Of a DNA stretch of 64,000 bases, positions 33,058-42,741 are shown piece by piece. The DNA lies in assembly GCF_900010755.1 (NCBI RefSeq), contig NZ_CZJT01000056.1, positions 124,001-188,000 of the forward strand. Reading direction: 5' to 3'. Within the stretch, counting starts at the first letter, position 1, and the number at the start of each line of letters is the position of its first letter. Source of the DNA: Paeniglutamicibacter antarcticus (GTDB taxonomy: Bacteria; Actinomycetota; Actinomycetes; Actinomycetales; Micrococcaceae). The notes under the pieces were generated by a model. It was not told the DNA's origin and searched no databases. It worked only from the letters and a program-made list of their open reading frames with translations. The position numbers and the translations under genes are program-made.

Positions 33058-35307
33058 ATGGACAGGGTTCGAACAGGCATTTCCTTGGAAGTCTTGGAGG
33101 CTTTGGAGACCAATCGCGTTGTCATCCTCGAGGGACCGGTGGGCTCCGGTAAGTCAAGCGTTGCCAGCGCCGTGGCCGAGTCCGCCCGGGAAGGTGCAGT
33201 CCGCAGGCTTTTCCCTGCTGCGGCTGAGAAAAACAGTCGGTACGCGGCGATGACGCACCTCATCACGGATCCTGCCAGTGCCCATTTGGAACTCTTGAGT
33301 CTGGCAACCAGTAACGATTCCTTGCTGGTGGTTGTCGATGACTTTCAGCATCTTGATGAAGGATCCGCCCGGCTACTGCTGTGGAGCATTGACCAAGCCC
33401 CGGTCAAGTTATTGATCTCATGCAACAACCTCGAAGCAATTCCTTTGCTTGCCGAAACACGATTCGAGGCCTCCACTAAGGTCCTTCAATTGCCGGCCCT
33501 CGCACCATCCCAAATCAAGACCATTCTTGAATACGTCTGGCGACGCCCTGCCCAAGCCTGGGAAGTGGTCTCCACGGCACGGTTTGCGGGTGCAAACCTG
33601 GGAGCGGTGAGGGTCTTTGCCGAGTTTGCACTGGAGAACTTCCCCGAGGCGCAAACTCCCGAGGCATGGCTTGATTGTCTGCTGAACCCCAACGAGCTGT
33701 CGCACACTGTGTTGCATGGCTACATGCGCAACTTGCGTGAGAACCATGTTCCTGAAATCTTTGATGCCCTGCAGGTTCTTGCCGTGGCCGGCCCTTGCAC
33801 CACGCGGGACGCCGTGGCACTGGTTGACACCAGAGTGCTGGTTGAACTTTCAGCGCTAGGACTGATCTCAGACCCAACCCAAAATACCTTGGTTCAACTC
33901 TCGCATGGGCTTTTGGACCTGAGCATCCGGTTGAGCATGGACGCGGATCATGTCCGCATTATTTACGAAACCAAGGTTTGTGAACTTCGAGGGGACCAGT
34001 TTCTCCAGACGCCTCCTGCGCACCTTGGGTGGTGGCAAGAGATGGGCCTTGAGGTTCCTGCTGCGAACCTCCATTCCGGAGCCCGACAAGCGTTGCTCTC
34101 CGGGCAACCTGCAGCCGCCCTCCGCCTCCTTTCGGGTGACGAGTCTGTGGTGGCGACATGGCTGGCGGCAGAAGCGAGCATCCTGACCGGAGATTCCGCC
34201 AAAGCCCGCACTTTCACCGATATGGCCCTGTCTCACGGGCAAAGCCCCGATCAGCTTAGAGCAACTGAGGCCCTTGTTTGTGTCGGCGCAGGATACTGGC
34301 CTGCCCACGCAGCACGATTCATGGAGGTGGGAGGGCTCGAAGCTGCAGCAACTGCTGTCTATCTGAGCACCCAGGGTGCACATGCAGAAGGCGTGGAACT
34401 TGCCGCCTCGCTTGAGCGAAACACCGACCAGCAGATGTGGCAAAACGTCCATGCCCTGGCAGCGCTGGCTGAAGCCCTTGAGGGCAAGGCATTGCAAGCA
34501 CGTCTGCGCATTGAGACACTTGGACCCGTCAGCCCGGACGCCTCGGCGATCACGTCGCAAAATGTTGCCGAGGCGCGCCGCGCAGTGGAGTTTTTGTCTG
34601 GGGACTGGAACTCGCTGCGTGAATCAACGCTCGGCGGCTATGCCCTGCACGCAGTGACTGATCGTTCGGGTTCCACCTCAGATATCTGTCATCTATTGGG
34701 CGAACCTTCCGGGGCTAAGCCGTACCCCATCAACTATGAGGCCCCGGCTCCGGCCGGATACGTCAGGATGCGTGAACTTGCCAGGGCAGTTGCCTGTGCA
34801 CCGACGGATCCGCTCCAAGCCTTGGAACAAGTAACTGCATATCGAAGAGAGCACAAGGGGACGCTTCCGGTGGCCCTGAAGCTCTTCTCACTTGGCTGGG
34901 AAGTCAAGCTCCATCTTGAATCCGGAGAGACGATACCTGCAGGAAAGCTGGAAAAGCTGGTCTTGACGGCAAGCAAATGCGAAGGCCTCATGGCCCAGCT
35001 GCTGGGGTTGCTGGCCTCCGGGCTAATCGAAGAATCCGACTCAAAGCTTGCCGCTGTCGAGGTGCTGGCCCGGAGATATGGCATGGGCGAATGGTTGCCT
35101 GTGCTGCCACGAAGGTTCGCCAGGTCGGTGGATCTGCTTAGCCGCCGCGAACAGGAAATTGCGCGCCGGGCCGCCCTCGGTGTACGTAACACCGACATTG
35201 CTATTGACTTGGATCTTTCAGTGCGGACAGTTGAAAAGCACTTGGGCAATATTTACCGCAAACTTGAACTCGGCGGGCGCGATGAGCTTGCCGAGGCCTT
35301 GAGCTAG
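33058..35307 (+). CDS. Large ATP-binding LuxR-type regulator (LAL family)
   Basis: ATG 33058 is preferred because GGGGGAT lies just upstream (ATG 33043 is also in frame); this gives 749 residues. The Walker A motif GPVGSGKS is at residues 26-33 and the Walker B strand LLVVVDD at 89-95, so an ATPase of the STAND/AAA type is intact. The middle is helical and repeat-like. The C-terminal LuxR helix-turn-helix begins near 693 (LSRREQEIARRAALGVRNTD, then LSVRTVEKHLGNIYRKL). Such proteins usually sense a small molecule and activate transcription. The target is unknown. It is followed after 17 bases by a second, related regulator. Confidence 0.85.
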   Translation: MDRVRTGISLEVLEALETNRVVILEGPVGSGKSSVASAVAESAREGAVRRLFPAAAEKNSRYAAMTHLITDPASAHLELLSLATSNDSLLVVVDDFQHLDEGSARLLLWSIDQAPVKLLISCNNLEAIPLLAETRFEASTKVLQLPALAPSQIKTILEYVWRRPAQAWEVVSTARFAGANLGAVRVFAEFALENFPEAQTPEAWLDCLLNPNELSHTVLHGYMRNLRENHVPEIFDALQVLAVAGPCTTRDAVALVDTRVLVELSALGLISDPTQNTLVQLSHGLLDLSIRLSMDADHVRIIYETKVCELRGDQFLQTPPAHLGWWQEMGLEVPAANLHSGARQALLSGQPAAALRLLSGDESVVATWLAAEASILTGDSAKARTFTDMALSHGQSPDQLRATEALVCVGAGYWPAHAARFMEVGGLEAAATAVYLSTQGAHAEGVELAASLERNTDQQMWQNVHALAALAEALEGKALQARLRIETLGPVSPDASAITSQNVAEARRAVEFLSGDWNSLRESTLGGYALHAVTDRSGSTSDICHLLGEPSGAKPYPINYEAPAPAGYVRMRELARAVACAPTDPLQALEQVTAYRREHKGTLPVALKLFSLGWEVKLHLESGETIPAGKLEKLVLTASKCEGLMAQLLGLLASGLIEESDSKLAAVEVLARRYGMGEWLPVLPRRFARSVDLLSRREQEIARRAALGVRNTDIAIDLDLSVRTVEKHLGNIYRKLELGGRDELAEALS

Positions 35308-35324
35308 GAACCAGACAGACATCC

Positions 35325-37922
35325 ATGAAACCCGATGCACTATTGGATCAAACGGTTAATCCCGAAGCTTTGTTCACTCCCGGACGTATTGCCGGTGCCC
35401 TGGGATGGGTACTTTGCGATGCGTTGGGTCAAAGCCTGGGTTACTGGAAGCGATTCATGGAATCCTCCGGAAACCTGGAGTTGCTGGGAGAAATTCGCGG
35501 GCTGAAACTTCATCAGCGCAGTGCCTACGCGGCGCTTGAATCATTGCGCGCACAGCTTTCCGATACTCCGGGCCCACGCAAGGGTTCGCCGATTGCGCAC
35601 CTTTCAGCCGCTCAGGTCATTGATGCGGAAGAAAGCGAACGTCAACGTCATGTTCAAGAATCCCAGCGTTTGCTGCGAGCGAGACAAGGCAAACTACCCA
35701 CAGTCGTACTGATCCGGGATCCGGAATTCCTGGATGCGCCCAGTGTTGAATTGTTGATCCGGTTAGCACAAAGCGGGGATCTGAAGCTCTTCATCCTTGT
35801 CCCGGTTCCATCCGCGCTTCCCCCCAAGTGGCGCAAGCTCCATGAATCCGGGAGCCTGATTAGCTGCCCGGTGGGAAGGTTTTCGGCACTGGAAGCGCCG
35901 GTAGTGATCTCCGAGGCCGTCGGCTATCCAGTTCCATTGATCGGTGCCGTGGCATTGCATCGAGCAACGTGCGGTCAAGCCGGTCAAGCCGATTTGATTC
36001 TTGAAAATGTCCCATCCAACCTGTTGCGTCAGGTGTTGCTTACCGGGCAAACCGGGAGATTGCCACTGATCAAAAAATTCACAGTGCTGTTGAGGGCCCG
36101 CCATGCGGAACTTTCAGCCCAGGGAAAAGTGCTATTGGGCCTGTGTGCATTGCGCGGGCATCTTCCGCTACGCGAGGCTTACCGTTTGCTGGGCCGGGGA
36201 GAAGTCGATCCGGTTTTTGGCTCGAATTTGGTTAGGCGTGAACGTTGCTCCGGGGAACAGATCATTTGCGCGGCCTCACCCTTGCTGGCCGCTCACTGGC
36301 GGGAAAATCTCTCAAGTTTTGAAATGGTCGAGATTGAGAACACTGCAATGGACCTCGAAACGTGCTGCGACATTGGACTTCCCCAAGCTGTTGCGACGTT
36401 CCTGCCGGGCCTGTTTGTGCAGAACACGCAGCAATTGATTGCCGCCCTGAGTATTGCCAATGACAACCAAATCTCGGATGCCGGGGAAGCTGTTGCCACT
36501 GAGTTACGGCAGCGCCTGCCCGGTATTACGGGGAAGCTACTTCGCCGTGAAGCTGCCTTGGCTTTGGCCCGCTACAGTTACGTCGTCCAGGGCCCCCATG
36601 CTGCTCTGCGCGAATTGAACCGTTCTGCGGCGACGGACTCGGGTATTTGGCTGGATGAGGCCACCTCACGCCTGTTGGTTGCCATATGCCTTGAATCGGG
36701 CAGACTGCTGCCAACCATCCAGCGTGTGGCGAGACTACGCGGGCTTGCCGTTGCCCAGCACAGGGATGACCCGCTTTTGCTTGACCTGCTGTCGACGGAC
36801 GGGCTGACCGGAAACATGCGGGCAGGATTGGAAGCAGCGCGTCGCGGGAATATGCGTCGAGCAGTGGCCCATCTGGCCTCAGGCCTGAGGAAATGTTCGA
36901 GTGCCGAAGCAGGAATCAATGTGCGGGCCCTACGCAGCACCTTCTTGAGCGCAACCGGGATTTGTTTGGCATTAGGCGGATATGTTTCTGGATGGCATAG
37001 GCTCGTGACGCATCTGACGGAAGCACCGGAAGCCTGGCATGCGCGCAGCATCCCTGCTCTTGAACTTGCCAGTGGGTTGCGTCAACTTCAACTCGGCAAA
37101 CTAATTACAGGCGAGCAAACCATCGCGAAGGCAGCACTCATCGCCGAGTTGACCGATGCTGAATCCGTGTACCGCAGCGCGGTGGAAGTGGACGTCGCAC
37201 TGAATCGCATGGAGGAAAACCCCGAGGGCCATTTATCCAAGAAACTTGCCGAGAAAAGCAAGAGCTTCATCACCGATGGGCGGAACTCGCTTGAACACTT
37301 GGTTGTTGCTTCATTGATGCGCGACCCCGTGGCGCAATCGCACGTGCTTGAATACAGTGCCCAGTTTGATGACCCGAGAGCCCATGCCTTCGGCTTGGGC
37401 GCCGGGGCTCAGCTAGGCCATCTTGACCCAATTGCGGTCATAGACGAACTTCTCCAATGTGGCCAGGGATTCCATGCGGCTTGGGTAGCCGACGGAAAGA
37501 TTCTGGCAAGTGTGCTGGAAAATTCAAGCACGGCAGGCGCACTGTTGCTCGATCCGAATGTCACCGCCGAGCCGATGGCATTTGTGCAGGCGCTGCTTTC
37601 CACACTGGGTTCAAGCCCCGTGCCGTGGCTGGGACCTGAGCTAATCTCCCGGATTCACAAGTTTGAAGAGGAATCGTTGCCGGTGCTTCCGTTCCTGGCC
37701 CATGAACGCCGTGCCCGAACGTTGTCACCGCGCGAAAGCGAGATCGCCGAATTGGCCAGGCAGGGCATGAACAACCGGGAAATCGGGATGGAACTGACGT
37801 TGTCAGTGAGAACCGTTGAAGGGCATATTGCCTCGGTCCTCTTCAAGGCAAACCTTGACCAGCGCGAAGACCTGCTGGGTACGGATTTTATGTCCAAGGT
37901 TTCCCCAAGCAGTTCTTCATAG
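35325..37922 (+). CDS. LuxR-type regulator with degenerate ATPase region
   Basis: The 865-residue protein ends in a LuxR helix-turn-helix from about residue 800 (LSPRESEIAELARQGMNNRE, then LSVRTVEGHI). A strand resembling Walker B (VVLIRDPEFLD, 127-137) aligns in style with VVVDDFQHLD of the upstream protein. No Walker A (GxxxxGK[ST]) is present anywhere in the N-terminal 300 residues. It therefore looks like a LAL paralogue that lost nucleotide binding, perhaps a partner or modulator of the upstream protein. The 17-base gap points to co-transcription, and the ribosome-binding site is weak (TAGGAA, 13 bases away). Confidence 0.8.
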   Translation: MKPDALLDQTVNPEALFTPGRIAGALGWVLCDALGQSLGYWKRFMESSGNLELLGEIRGLKLHQRSAYAALESLRAQLSDTPGPRKGSPIAHLSAAQVIDAEESERQRHVQESQRLLRARQGKLPTVVLIRDPEFLDAPSVELLIRLAQSGDLKLFILVPVPSALPPKWRKLHESGSLISCPVGRFSALEAPVVISEAVGYPVPLIGAVALHRATCGQAGQADLILENVPSNLLRQVLLTGQTGRLPLIKKFTVLLRARHAELSAQGKVLLGLCALRGHLPLREAYRLLGRGEVDPVFGSNLVRRERCSGEQIICAASPLLAAHWRENLSSFEMVEIENTAMDLETCCDIGLPQAVATFLPGLFVQNTQQLIAALSIANDNQISDAGEAVATELRQRLPGITGKLLRREAALALARYSYVVQGPHAALRELNRSAATDSGIWLDEATSRLLVAICLESGRLLPTIQRVARLRGLAVAQHRDDPLLLDLLSTDGLTGNMRAGLEAARRGNMRRAVAHLASGLRKCSSAEAGINVRALRSTFLSATGICLALGGYVSGWHRLVTHLTEAPEAWHARSIPALELASGLRQLQLGKLITGEQTIAKAALIAELTDAESVYRSAVEVDVALNRMEENPEGHLSKKLAEKSKSFITDGRNSLEHLVVASLMRDPVAQSHVLEYSAQFDDPRAHAFGLGAGAQLGHLDPIAVIDELLQCGQGFHAAWVADGKILASVLENSSTAGALLLDPNVTAEPMAFVQALLSTLGSSPVPWLGPELISRIHKFEEESLPVLPFLAHERRARTLSPRESEIAELARQGMNNREIGMELTLSVRTVEGHIASVLFKANLDQREDLLGTDFMSKVSPSSSS

Positions 37923-37930
37923 TTTGAAAT

Positions 37931-37978
37931 CGCTCCCCAGCCAGTCAAGTGGCGGGAAGTCCGGGGGAGCAGGGAGCG
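37931..37978 (+). terminator. Weak hairpin after the regulator pair
   Basis: CGCTCCC (37931-37937) can pair with GGGAGCG (37972-37978), or GCTCCCC with the GGGGAGC at 37964-37970, over a long loop. It begins 9 bases after the stop; no T-run is present. Confidence 0.4.
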
Positions 37979-38402
37979 CCAAATGGCTGAAATCGTGCGC
38001 AAAGCTGGTTGATTTCCAACCCGTAAACAAACTACGTAGTGCAATGGTCGGAATCACGTAGTCACTGCGTAATGCGCCCGGACAACCCCGGGCATAACGT
38101 AATTGTTGTACTCGTTTTGTGGGGGAACCAAGCATCACAAGTACTCGCTGGGACAGCAAGTCTCGGCATAAGGGGTTGACGGTTACCGAAACGCCTATGC
38201 GTGTGCATTTTTCTTATACGGATGTACCCGCTTCCTTGGGGGGAGCAGGTGCGAATCCATTGGGGATTGAAAAATGCGCACGCTTCCTTGTGCCCAAATT
38301 AGCCCACGCAGTTTTGGGCACCAGTTTTGGTCAACTCGGGGTGTTAAAATTTCGCTGGAGAACCTTGCAAAATGGTGCGTAGTGAGCGTCACGAAACTTG
38401 CT

Positions 38403-38432
38403 TTGGTGCCTGCGGGGTTAATCCGATAGACT
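38403..38432 (+). promoter_or_regulatory. Candidate promoter of rplM-rpsI
   Basis: TTGGTG and TAGACT are separated by 18 bases. The -10 hexamer recurs upstream of tuf and rplN. Confidence 0.45.
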
Positions 38433-38665
38433 ACTGGCTGTTGTGCGTGTCCTTTGTTCGACACAACCTTCTCCGCGTGACGGCTCAGTTGCAGAGCTTC
38501 TGGTCTGTGGGGATTGCGAACATTCATGGACAGCCGGTCTTTTCAGTCCTCACCTGGCGAACTGGTTACAGCGCATCTAAACACGGCACATTCAAAGATT
38601 GTGGATCTCACAGCCACTTTCCTAAAATGAGCTTGACCAGTAACCAATAAACAAAGGCAATTACA

Positions 38666-39109
38666 GTGCGTACGTTCACTCCAAAGCCGGCCGACCAGAC
38701 CCGTCAGTGGCTCATCATTGATGCCTCAGACGTTGTACTTGGTCGCCTCGCCGTCCAGGCCGCAACCCTGCTGCGCGGCAAGCACAAGGCTACCTTCGCC
38801 CCCCACATGGACATGGGCGATCACGTCATCATCATCAACGCCGAGAAGGTTGCCCTCACCGGCGCCAAGCTCGAAAACAAGCGCGCTTACCGCCACTCGG
38901 GTTTCCCGGGCGGCCTCAAGTCCGTGACCTACGCCGAACTTCTTGAGAAGAACCCGGTTCAGGCTGTGGAGAAGGCCATCAAGGGCATGCTCCCGAAGAA
39001 CTCCCTGGCTGCACAGCAGCTGTCCAAGTTGAAGGTCTACCGCGGTGCAGAGCACCCGCACGCTGCACAGCAGCCGGTTACCTTCGAAATCACCCAGGTC
39101 GCGCAGTAG
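38666..39109 (+). CDS. rplM: 50S ribosomal protein L13
   Basis: The 147-residue protein starts at GTG 38666 ([20 protein letters not shown]) and shows [21 protein letters not shown]13 is an early 50S assembly protein. rpsI follows after 36 bases, the normal pair. Confidence 0.97.
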   Translation: MRTFTPKPADQTRQWLIIDASDVVLGRLAVQAATLLRGKHKATFAPHMDMGDHVIIINAEKVALTGAKLENKRAYRHSGFPGGLKSVTYAELLEKNPVQAVEKAIKGMLPKNSLAAQQLSKLKVYRGAEHPHAAQQPVTFEITQVAQ

Positions 39110-39145
39110 CGCTGGGCCCCGAGAAAAAGACTTTAGGAGATTATC

Positions 39146-39646
39146 GTGGCTCAGAACACTGAAGAGATCACCGAATTCGAGGGTGAAGCTCCGACTTCGT
39201 ACACCTCGGAATCAGCATCGGCAGAAGCCGTAGTTGTCAAGGAACGTCCGGCCCTCACCGTTGCAGGCGCAGCAGTTGGCCGCCGCAAGCAGGCAATTGC
39301 CCGCGTGCGCGTTGTTCCGGGCACCGGCCAGTGGACCCTCAACGGTCGCACGCTGGAAAACTACTTCCCGAACAAGCTGCACCAGCAGGATGTTAACGAG
39401 CCGTTCAAGCTGCTCGAACTCGATGGCGCTTACGACGTTATCGCTCGCATCCACGGTGGCGGCCCTTCGGGTCAGGCCGGCGCTCTGCGTTTGGGCATTG
39501 CCCGCTCGCTGAACGAAATCGACCGCGACAACAACCGCGCGCAGCTGAAGAAGGCTGGCTACTTGACTCGTGACGCTCGCGTCATCGAACGCAAGAAGGC
39601 CGGTCTCAAGAAGGCTCGTAAGGCTTCGCAGTTCTCCAAGCGCTAA
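39146..39646 (+). CDS. rpsI: 30S ribosomal protein S9
   Basis: The 166-residue protein starts at GTG 39146 with TTTAGGAGA upstream. The core begins near residue 45 ([15 protein letters not shown]) after an acidic Ser/Glu/Ala-rich N-terminal extension. The C-terminal [12 protein letters not shown] tail reaches the P-site tRNA and ends in the conserved Lys-Arg. Confidence 0.97.
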   Translation: MAQNTEEITEFEGEAPTSYTSESASAEAVVVKERPALTVAGAAVGRRKQAIARVRVVPGTGQWTLNGRTLENYFPNKLHQQDVNEPFKLLELDGAYDVIARIHGGGPSGQAGALRLGIARSLNEIDRDNNRAQLKKAGYLTRDARVIERKKAGLKKARKASQFSKR

Positions 39647-39672
39647 ATCGCTTGCGTCGGGTTTGCCCGACA

Positions 39673-39707
39673 CGGAGGGTCCAAGGAATTATTCCTTGGG
39701 CCCTCCG
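39673..39707 (+). terminator. Terminator hairpin of rplM-rpsI
   Basis: Bases 39673-39688 pair with 39692-39707 over 16 positions with one wobble, around TAT. No long T-run follows. Confidence 0.7.
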
Positions 39708-39803
39708 GCCGTTAATGCCTGGACTCGAACGGAGAATTGCAAGGATTACTGGGCTTTGGGGTGCCAAAGATCGCATTTGCCGAATATATCGGTCAAGTAG
39801 TCC

Positions 39804-39809
39804 TATGAT
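39804..39809 (+). promoter_or_regulatory. Candidate -10 box of glmM (leaderless)
   Basis: TATGAT ends eight bases before ATG 39818. No Shine-Dalgarno is present between them, which fits a transcript starting at or next to the start codon. Confidence 0.45.
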
Positions 39810-39817
39810 GGATGACG

Positions 39818-41164
39818 ATGGCAAGATTATTTGGGACCGATGGGGTCCGCGGAAAAGCAAACGAACTTTTGACTCCCGAGCTGGCTATGGAGCTTTCACA
39901 AGCTGCAGCAGTCGTTCTGGGACACGAGCAGATCACCGACGGGCGCAGGCCCGTGGCAGTGGTGGCAAAGGATCCCCGCATTAGCGGCGACTTCCTTTCC
40001 GCTGCCATCGAGGCGGGCCTAGCGGCTTCGGGTGTCGATGTCCATGACGCCGGTACGCTGCCCACCCCGGCGGCGGCTTACTTGGTCGCAGATCTGGGTG
40101 CGGACTTTGGCGTGATGATCTCCGCCTCCCACAACCCGGCTCCGGATAACGGAATCAAGTTCCTTGCCCGTGGCGGCAAGAAACTTGACGATGCACTTGA
40201 AGATGCGATCGAAGCGGCTATGGAGCTGCCAAAGTACCGTCCAGTTGACGGAAATGTTGGACGCATCAAGCGATTCGCCGATGCCGAAGATCGCTACATC
40301 ATGCACCTGCTGCAGTCACTTCCCAACCGCCTTGACGGTCTGAAAATCGTGCTGGACTGCGCCCACGGTGCTGCCAGCGGATGTTCTCCGGAAGTCTTCG
40401 CGGCAGCCGGCGCCCAGACAATTGTCATTGGCGCCGACCCGGATGGCATCAATATCAACGACGGATATGGTTCCACTCACCTGGAAAACCTGCAGGCAGC
40501 CGTTCTTGAACACAATGCTGATCTCGGAATCGCGCACGACGGCGACGCCGACCGTTGCTTGGCTGTTGACCATGAAGGAACCGTCGTGGACGGCGACCAG
40601 ATCATGTCGATCATGGCCATGGCCATGAAGGATCTGGGCAAGCTCAAGGACAACACCTTGGTTGCCACTGTCATGAGCAACCTTGGTTTGAAGATCGCCA
40701 TGCGCGAAGCCGGCATCACCGTTAAAGAAACAGGTGTTGGTGACAGGTACGTGCTCGAGGGCATGCGTGAAGGCGATTTCAACTTGGGTGGCGAACAGTC
40801 AGGTCACGTGATCTTCGCCGATTACGCAACCACTGGCGACGGTGTGTTGACAGGCCTGCAGATTGCGGCCCGCGTCAAGGCAACCGGGAAAACCTTGAAG
40901 GAACTTGCCGGAGCCATGACCGTGCTTCCGCAGATCCTGATCAACGTCAAGGGCGTCGACAAGGCTGCGGCCCCGACCAATACAGTATTGGCTGCTGCAG
41001 TTGCCGCCGCAGAATTTGAACTTGGCGATTCGGGACGTGTGCTCTTGCGTCCCTCCGGAACTGAACCAGTGGTTCGCGTCATGGTTGAGGCAACGTCCCA
41101 GATTGTTGCCGAAACCATTGCCAAGTCCTTGGCCGCCGTTGTCTCCGAGGAACTTGCCCTCTAG
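39818..41164 (+). CDS. glmM: Phosphoglucosamine mutase
   Basis: The 448-residue enzyme converts glucosamine 6-phosphate to glucosamine 1-phosphate for peptidoglycan precursors. The product of ATG 39818 begins [12 protein letters not shown] as in the family; ATG 39812 would add two residues. The phosphoserine is Ser104 in SASHNP, the metal loop DGDADR is at 241-246, and [15 protein letters not shown] is the phosphate-binding loop. It works with glmS, encoded nearby on the other strand. Confidence 0.97.
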   Translation: MARLFGTDGVRGKANELLTPELAMELSQAAAVVLGHEQITDGRRPVAVVAKDPRISGDFLSAAIEAGLAASGVDVHDAGTLPTPAAAYLVADLGADFGVMISASHNPAPDNGIKFLARGGKKLDDALEDAIEAAMELPKYRPVDGNVGRIKRFADAEDRYIMHLLQSLPNRLDGLKIVLDCAHGAASGCSPEVFAAAGAQTIVIGADPDGININDGYGSTHLENLQAAVLEHNADLGIAHDGDADRCLAVDHEGTVVDGDQIMSIMAMAMKDLGKLKDNTLVATVMSNLGLKIAMREAGITVKETGVGDRYVLEGMREGDFNLGGEQSGHVIFADYATTGDGVLTGLQIAARVKATGKTLKELAGAMTVLPQILINVKGVDKAAAPTNTVLAAAVAAAEFELGDSGRVLLRPSGTEPVVRVMVEATSQIVAETIAKSLAAVVSEELAL

Positions 41165-41185
41165 GGTGTAAACGAATTTCTGCCA

Positions 41186-41226
41186 TGTGGCCGGGGAAGC
41201 GGAGTGCATCCGTTGCCCCGGCCACA
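41186..41226 (+). terminator. Hairpin after glmM
   Basis: TGTGGCCGGGG (41186-41196) pairs perfectly with 41216-41226. No T-run follows. Confidence 0.6.
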
Positions 41227-41287
41227 TTGCTGAGGGTTGTGCGCCAACGAGCGCGCATTTGAATTTAGGAAAGGGTGTCCACCGGAC

Positions 41288-42625
41288 ATGGCTTTGAAAA
41301 TATCTGTAGTGGGTACCGGATACCTTGGGGCAACCCATGCTGCTTGCATGGCCGAATTAGGCTTTGAGGTTATCGGCCTGGATATTGACCAAGCCAAGAT
41401 CGATTCGTTGGCCCTGGGCGAGCTTCCATTCCATGAACCTGGTCTGCCCGAACTTCTACGTAAGCACGTTGCCACGGGCCGACTCCGATTTACCACGAAC
41501 TATGCGGAAGTCGCAGACTGGGCGGATATCCACTTCATTGGTGTCGGAACACCCCAGCGGGCGGATGGGCACGGCGCTGATTTGCGCTATGTTGATGCAG
41601 CGGTGCGCGAACTGGCACAACGTATCCATGGCGATGCCCTCATCGTTGGCAAGTCAACCGTCCCTGTGGGCACCGCCCGCCGTCTTGCCGGCTTGATTGC
41701 GGCAGAAGCGCATCCTGATGCAAATATCTCCTTGGCCTGGAATCCCGAGTTCCTACGCGAAGGGTTTGCCGTTGCCGACACCATGACCCCGGACCGGTTG
41801 GTGATTGGCACACAGGACAAAGCATCTGAGGGACTACTGCGTGAAGTATATGCCAAGGCACTTGGCGCGGACACACCATTGATTGTCACCGATTTTGAGA
41901 CCGCCGAATTGGTCAAGGTAGCTGCAAACGCCTTCCTGGCCACCAAAATTTCCTTTATCAATGCCTTTGCGGAAGTTACCGAAACCATAGGCGGGGACAT
42001 TACCACCCTTGCCGATGCGTTGGGCCATGACGCCCGTATCGGACGGAAGTTCCTCAACGCTGGAGTTGGTTTCGGCGGCGGCTGCCTTCCCAAGGACATC
42101 CGGGCATTGCAGGCGCGTGTCAGTGAACTCGGGTTGACCCACACCATGGGTTTCCTGGCCGAAGTTGATGAGATCAACCTGCGCCGCCGCGAACGAGTGG
42201 CGCGAGTGACGCTTGCAATGTTTGGCGACGATTTGGTCGGCAAGAAAATTGCCGTGCTGGGCGTGACCTTCAAGCCAGACAGTGATGACGTCCGCGACTC
42301 ACCGGCATTGGATATTGCCGTCCGGCTCTACAACGCCGGGGCAGAAGTTTCAGTCTTTGACCCCAAGGGCAACAAAAACGCTGCTGCACGGTTCCCGCGC
42401 TTGAACTATGTTGATGGCCTCACGGAAGCTGTGACCGAGGCAGATGCGGTGTTGCTGCTCACCGAGTGGGCCGAATTCAAGGCTCTGACCCCAGAGGATC
42501 TTGAACAGTTGGTTGCCTCACGGCGCATTATTGACGGACGGAACGTCCTTGACAGTGCAGCGTGGGAAACCGCCGGGTGGGAGATCGTCTCCATGGGCCG
42601 ACGCTATGCTCCGTTGGATGGGTAA
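41288..42625 (+). CDS. ugd: UDP-glucose 6-dehydrogenase
   Basis: The 445-residue enzyme (from ATG 41288, MALKISVVGTGYLG) oxidises UDP-glucose to UDP-glucuronate. The NAD-binding GTGYLG is at 9-14, and the catalytic cysteine is Cys266 in GFGGGCLPKD. The conserved GVTFKPDSDDVRDSPALD is in the C-terminal domain. An in-frame ATG at 41237 would add 17 unconserved residues. UDP-glucuronate could feed capsule or cell-wall polysaccharide. GDP-mannose dehydrogenase is a less likely alternative. No glycosyltransferases lie next to it. Confidence 0.9.
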   Translation: MALKISVVGTGYLGATHAACMAELGFEVIGLDIDQAKIDSLALGELPFHEPGLPELLRKHVATGRLRFTTNYAEVADWADIHFIGVGTPQRADGHGADLRYVDAAVRELAQRIHGDALIVGKSTVPVGTARRLAGLIAAEAHPDANISLAWNPEFLREGFAVADTMTPDRLVIGTQDKASEGLLREVYAKALGADTPLIVTDFETAELVKVAANAFLATKISFINAFAEVTETIGGDITTLADALGHDARIGRKFLNAGVGFGGGCLPKDIRALQARVSELGLTHTMGFLAEVDEINLRRRERVARVTLAMFGDDLVGKKIAVLGVTFKPDSDDVRDSPALDIAVRLYNAGAEVSVFDPKGNKNAAARFPRLNYVDGLTEAVTEADAVLLLTEWAEFKALTPEDLEQLVASRRIIDGRNVLDSAAWETAGWEIVSMGRRYAPLDG

Positions 42626-42676
42626 TTTCAGGTATCGGTTTGGGTTTGATCGTGTCCCGGGATCTTAACACGGCTA

Positions 42677-42733
42677 AGAATGGCTGGTGATGGTTTCAAC
42701 TTCAGCGAAGGTGAAACCATCACCAGCCATTCT
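42677..42733. terminator. Bidirectional terminator between ugd and nnr
   Basis: A perfect 22-bp inverted repeat (42677-42698 with 42712-42733) separates the two converging genes. Confidence 0.85.
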
Positions 42734-42741
42734 GCGCTAAA

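Larger units (their letters stand above)
37923..38665. other. 743-base region between the regulators and rplM
   Basis: It starts with a weak hairpin (37931-37978). A TTGACG at 38176-38181 lacks a well-spaced -10. A better promoter candidate is TTGGTG (38403-38408), 18 bases, TAGACT (38427-38432), which would give rplM a leader of about 230 bases. The short open frames here have no protein-like features. Confidence 0.6.

Noticed and set aside
38421..38432. ATCCGATAGACT as a sigma-28 box before rplM
   Set aside because: Only part of GCCGATAG matches, there is no TAAC at 15 bases upstream, and a ribosomal protein gene is expected to use the housekeeping sigma factor.
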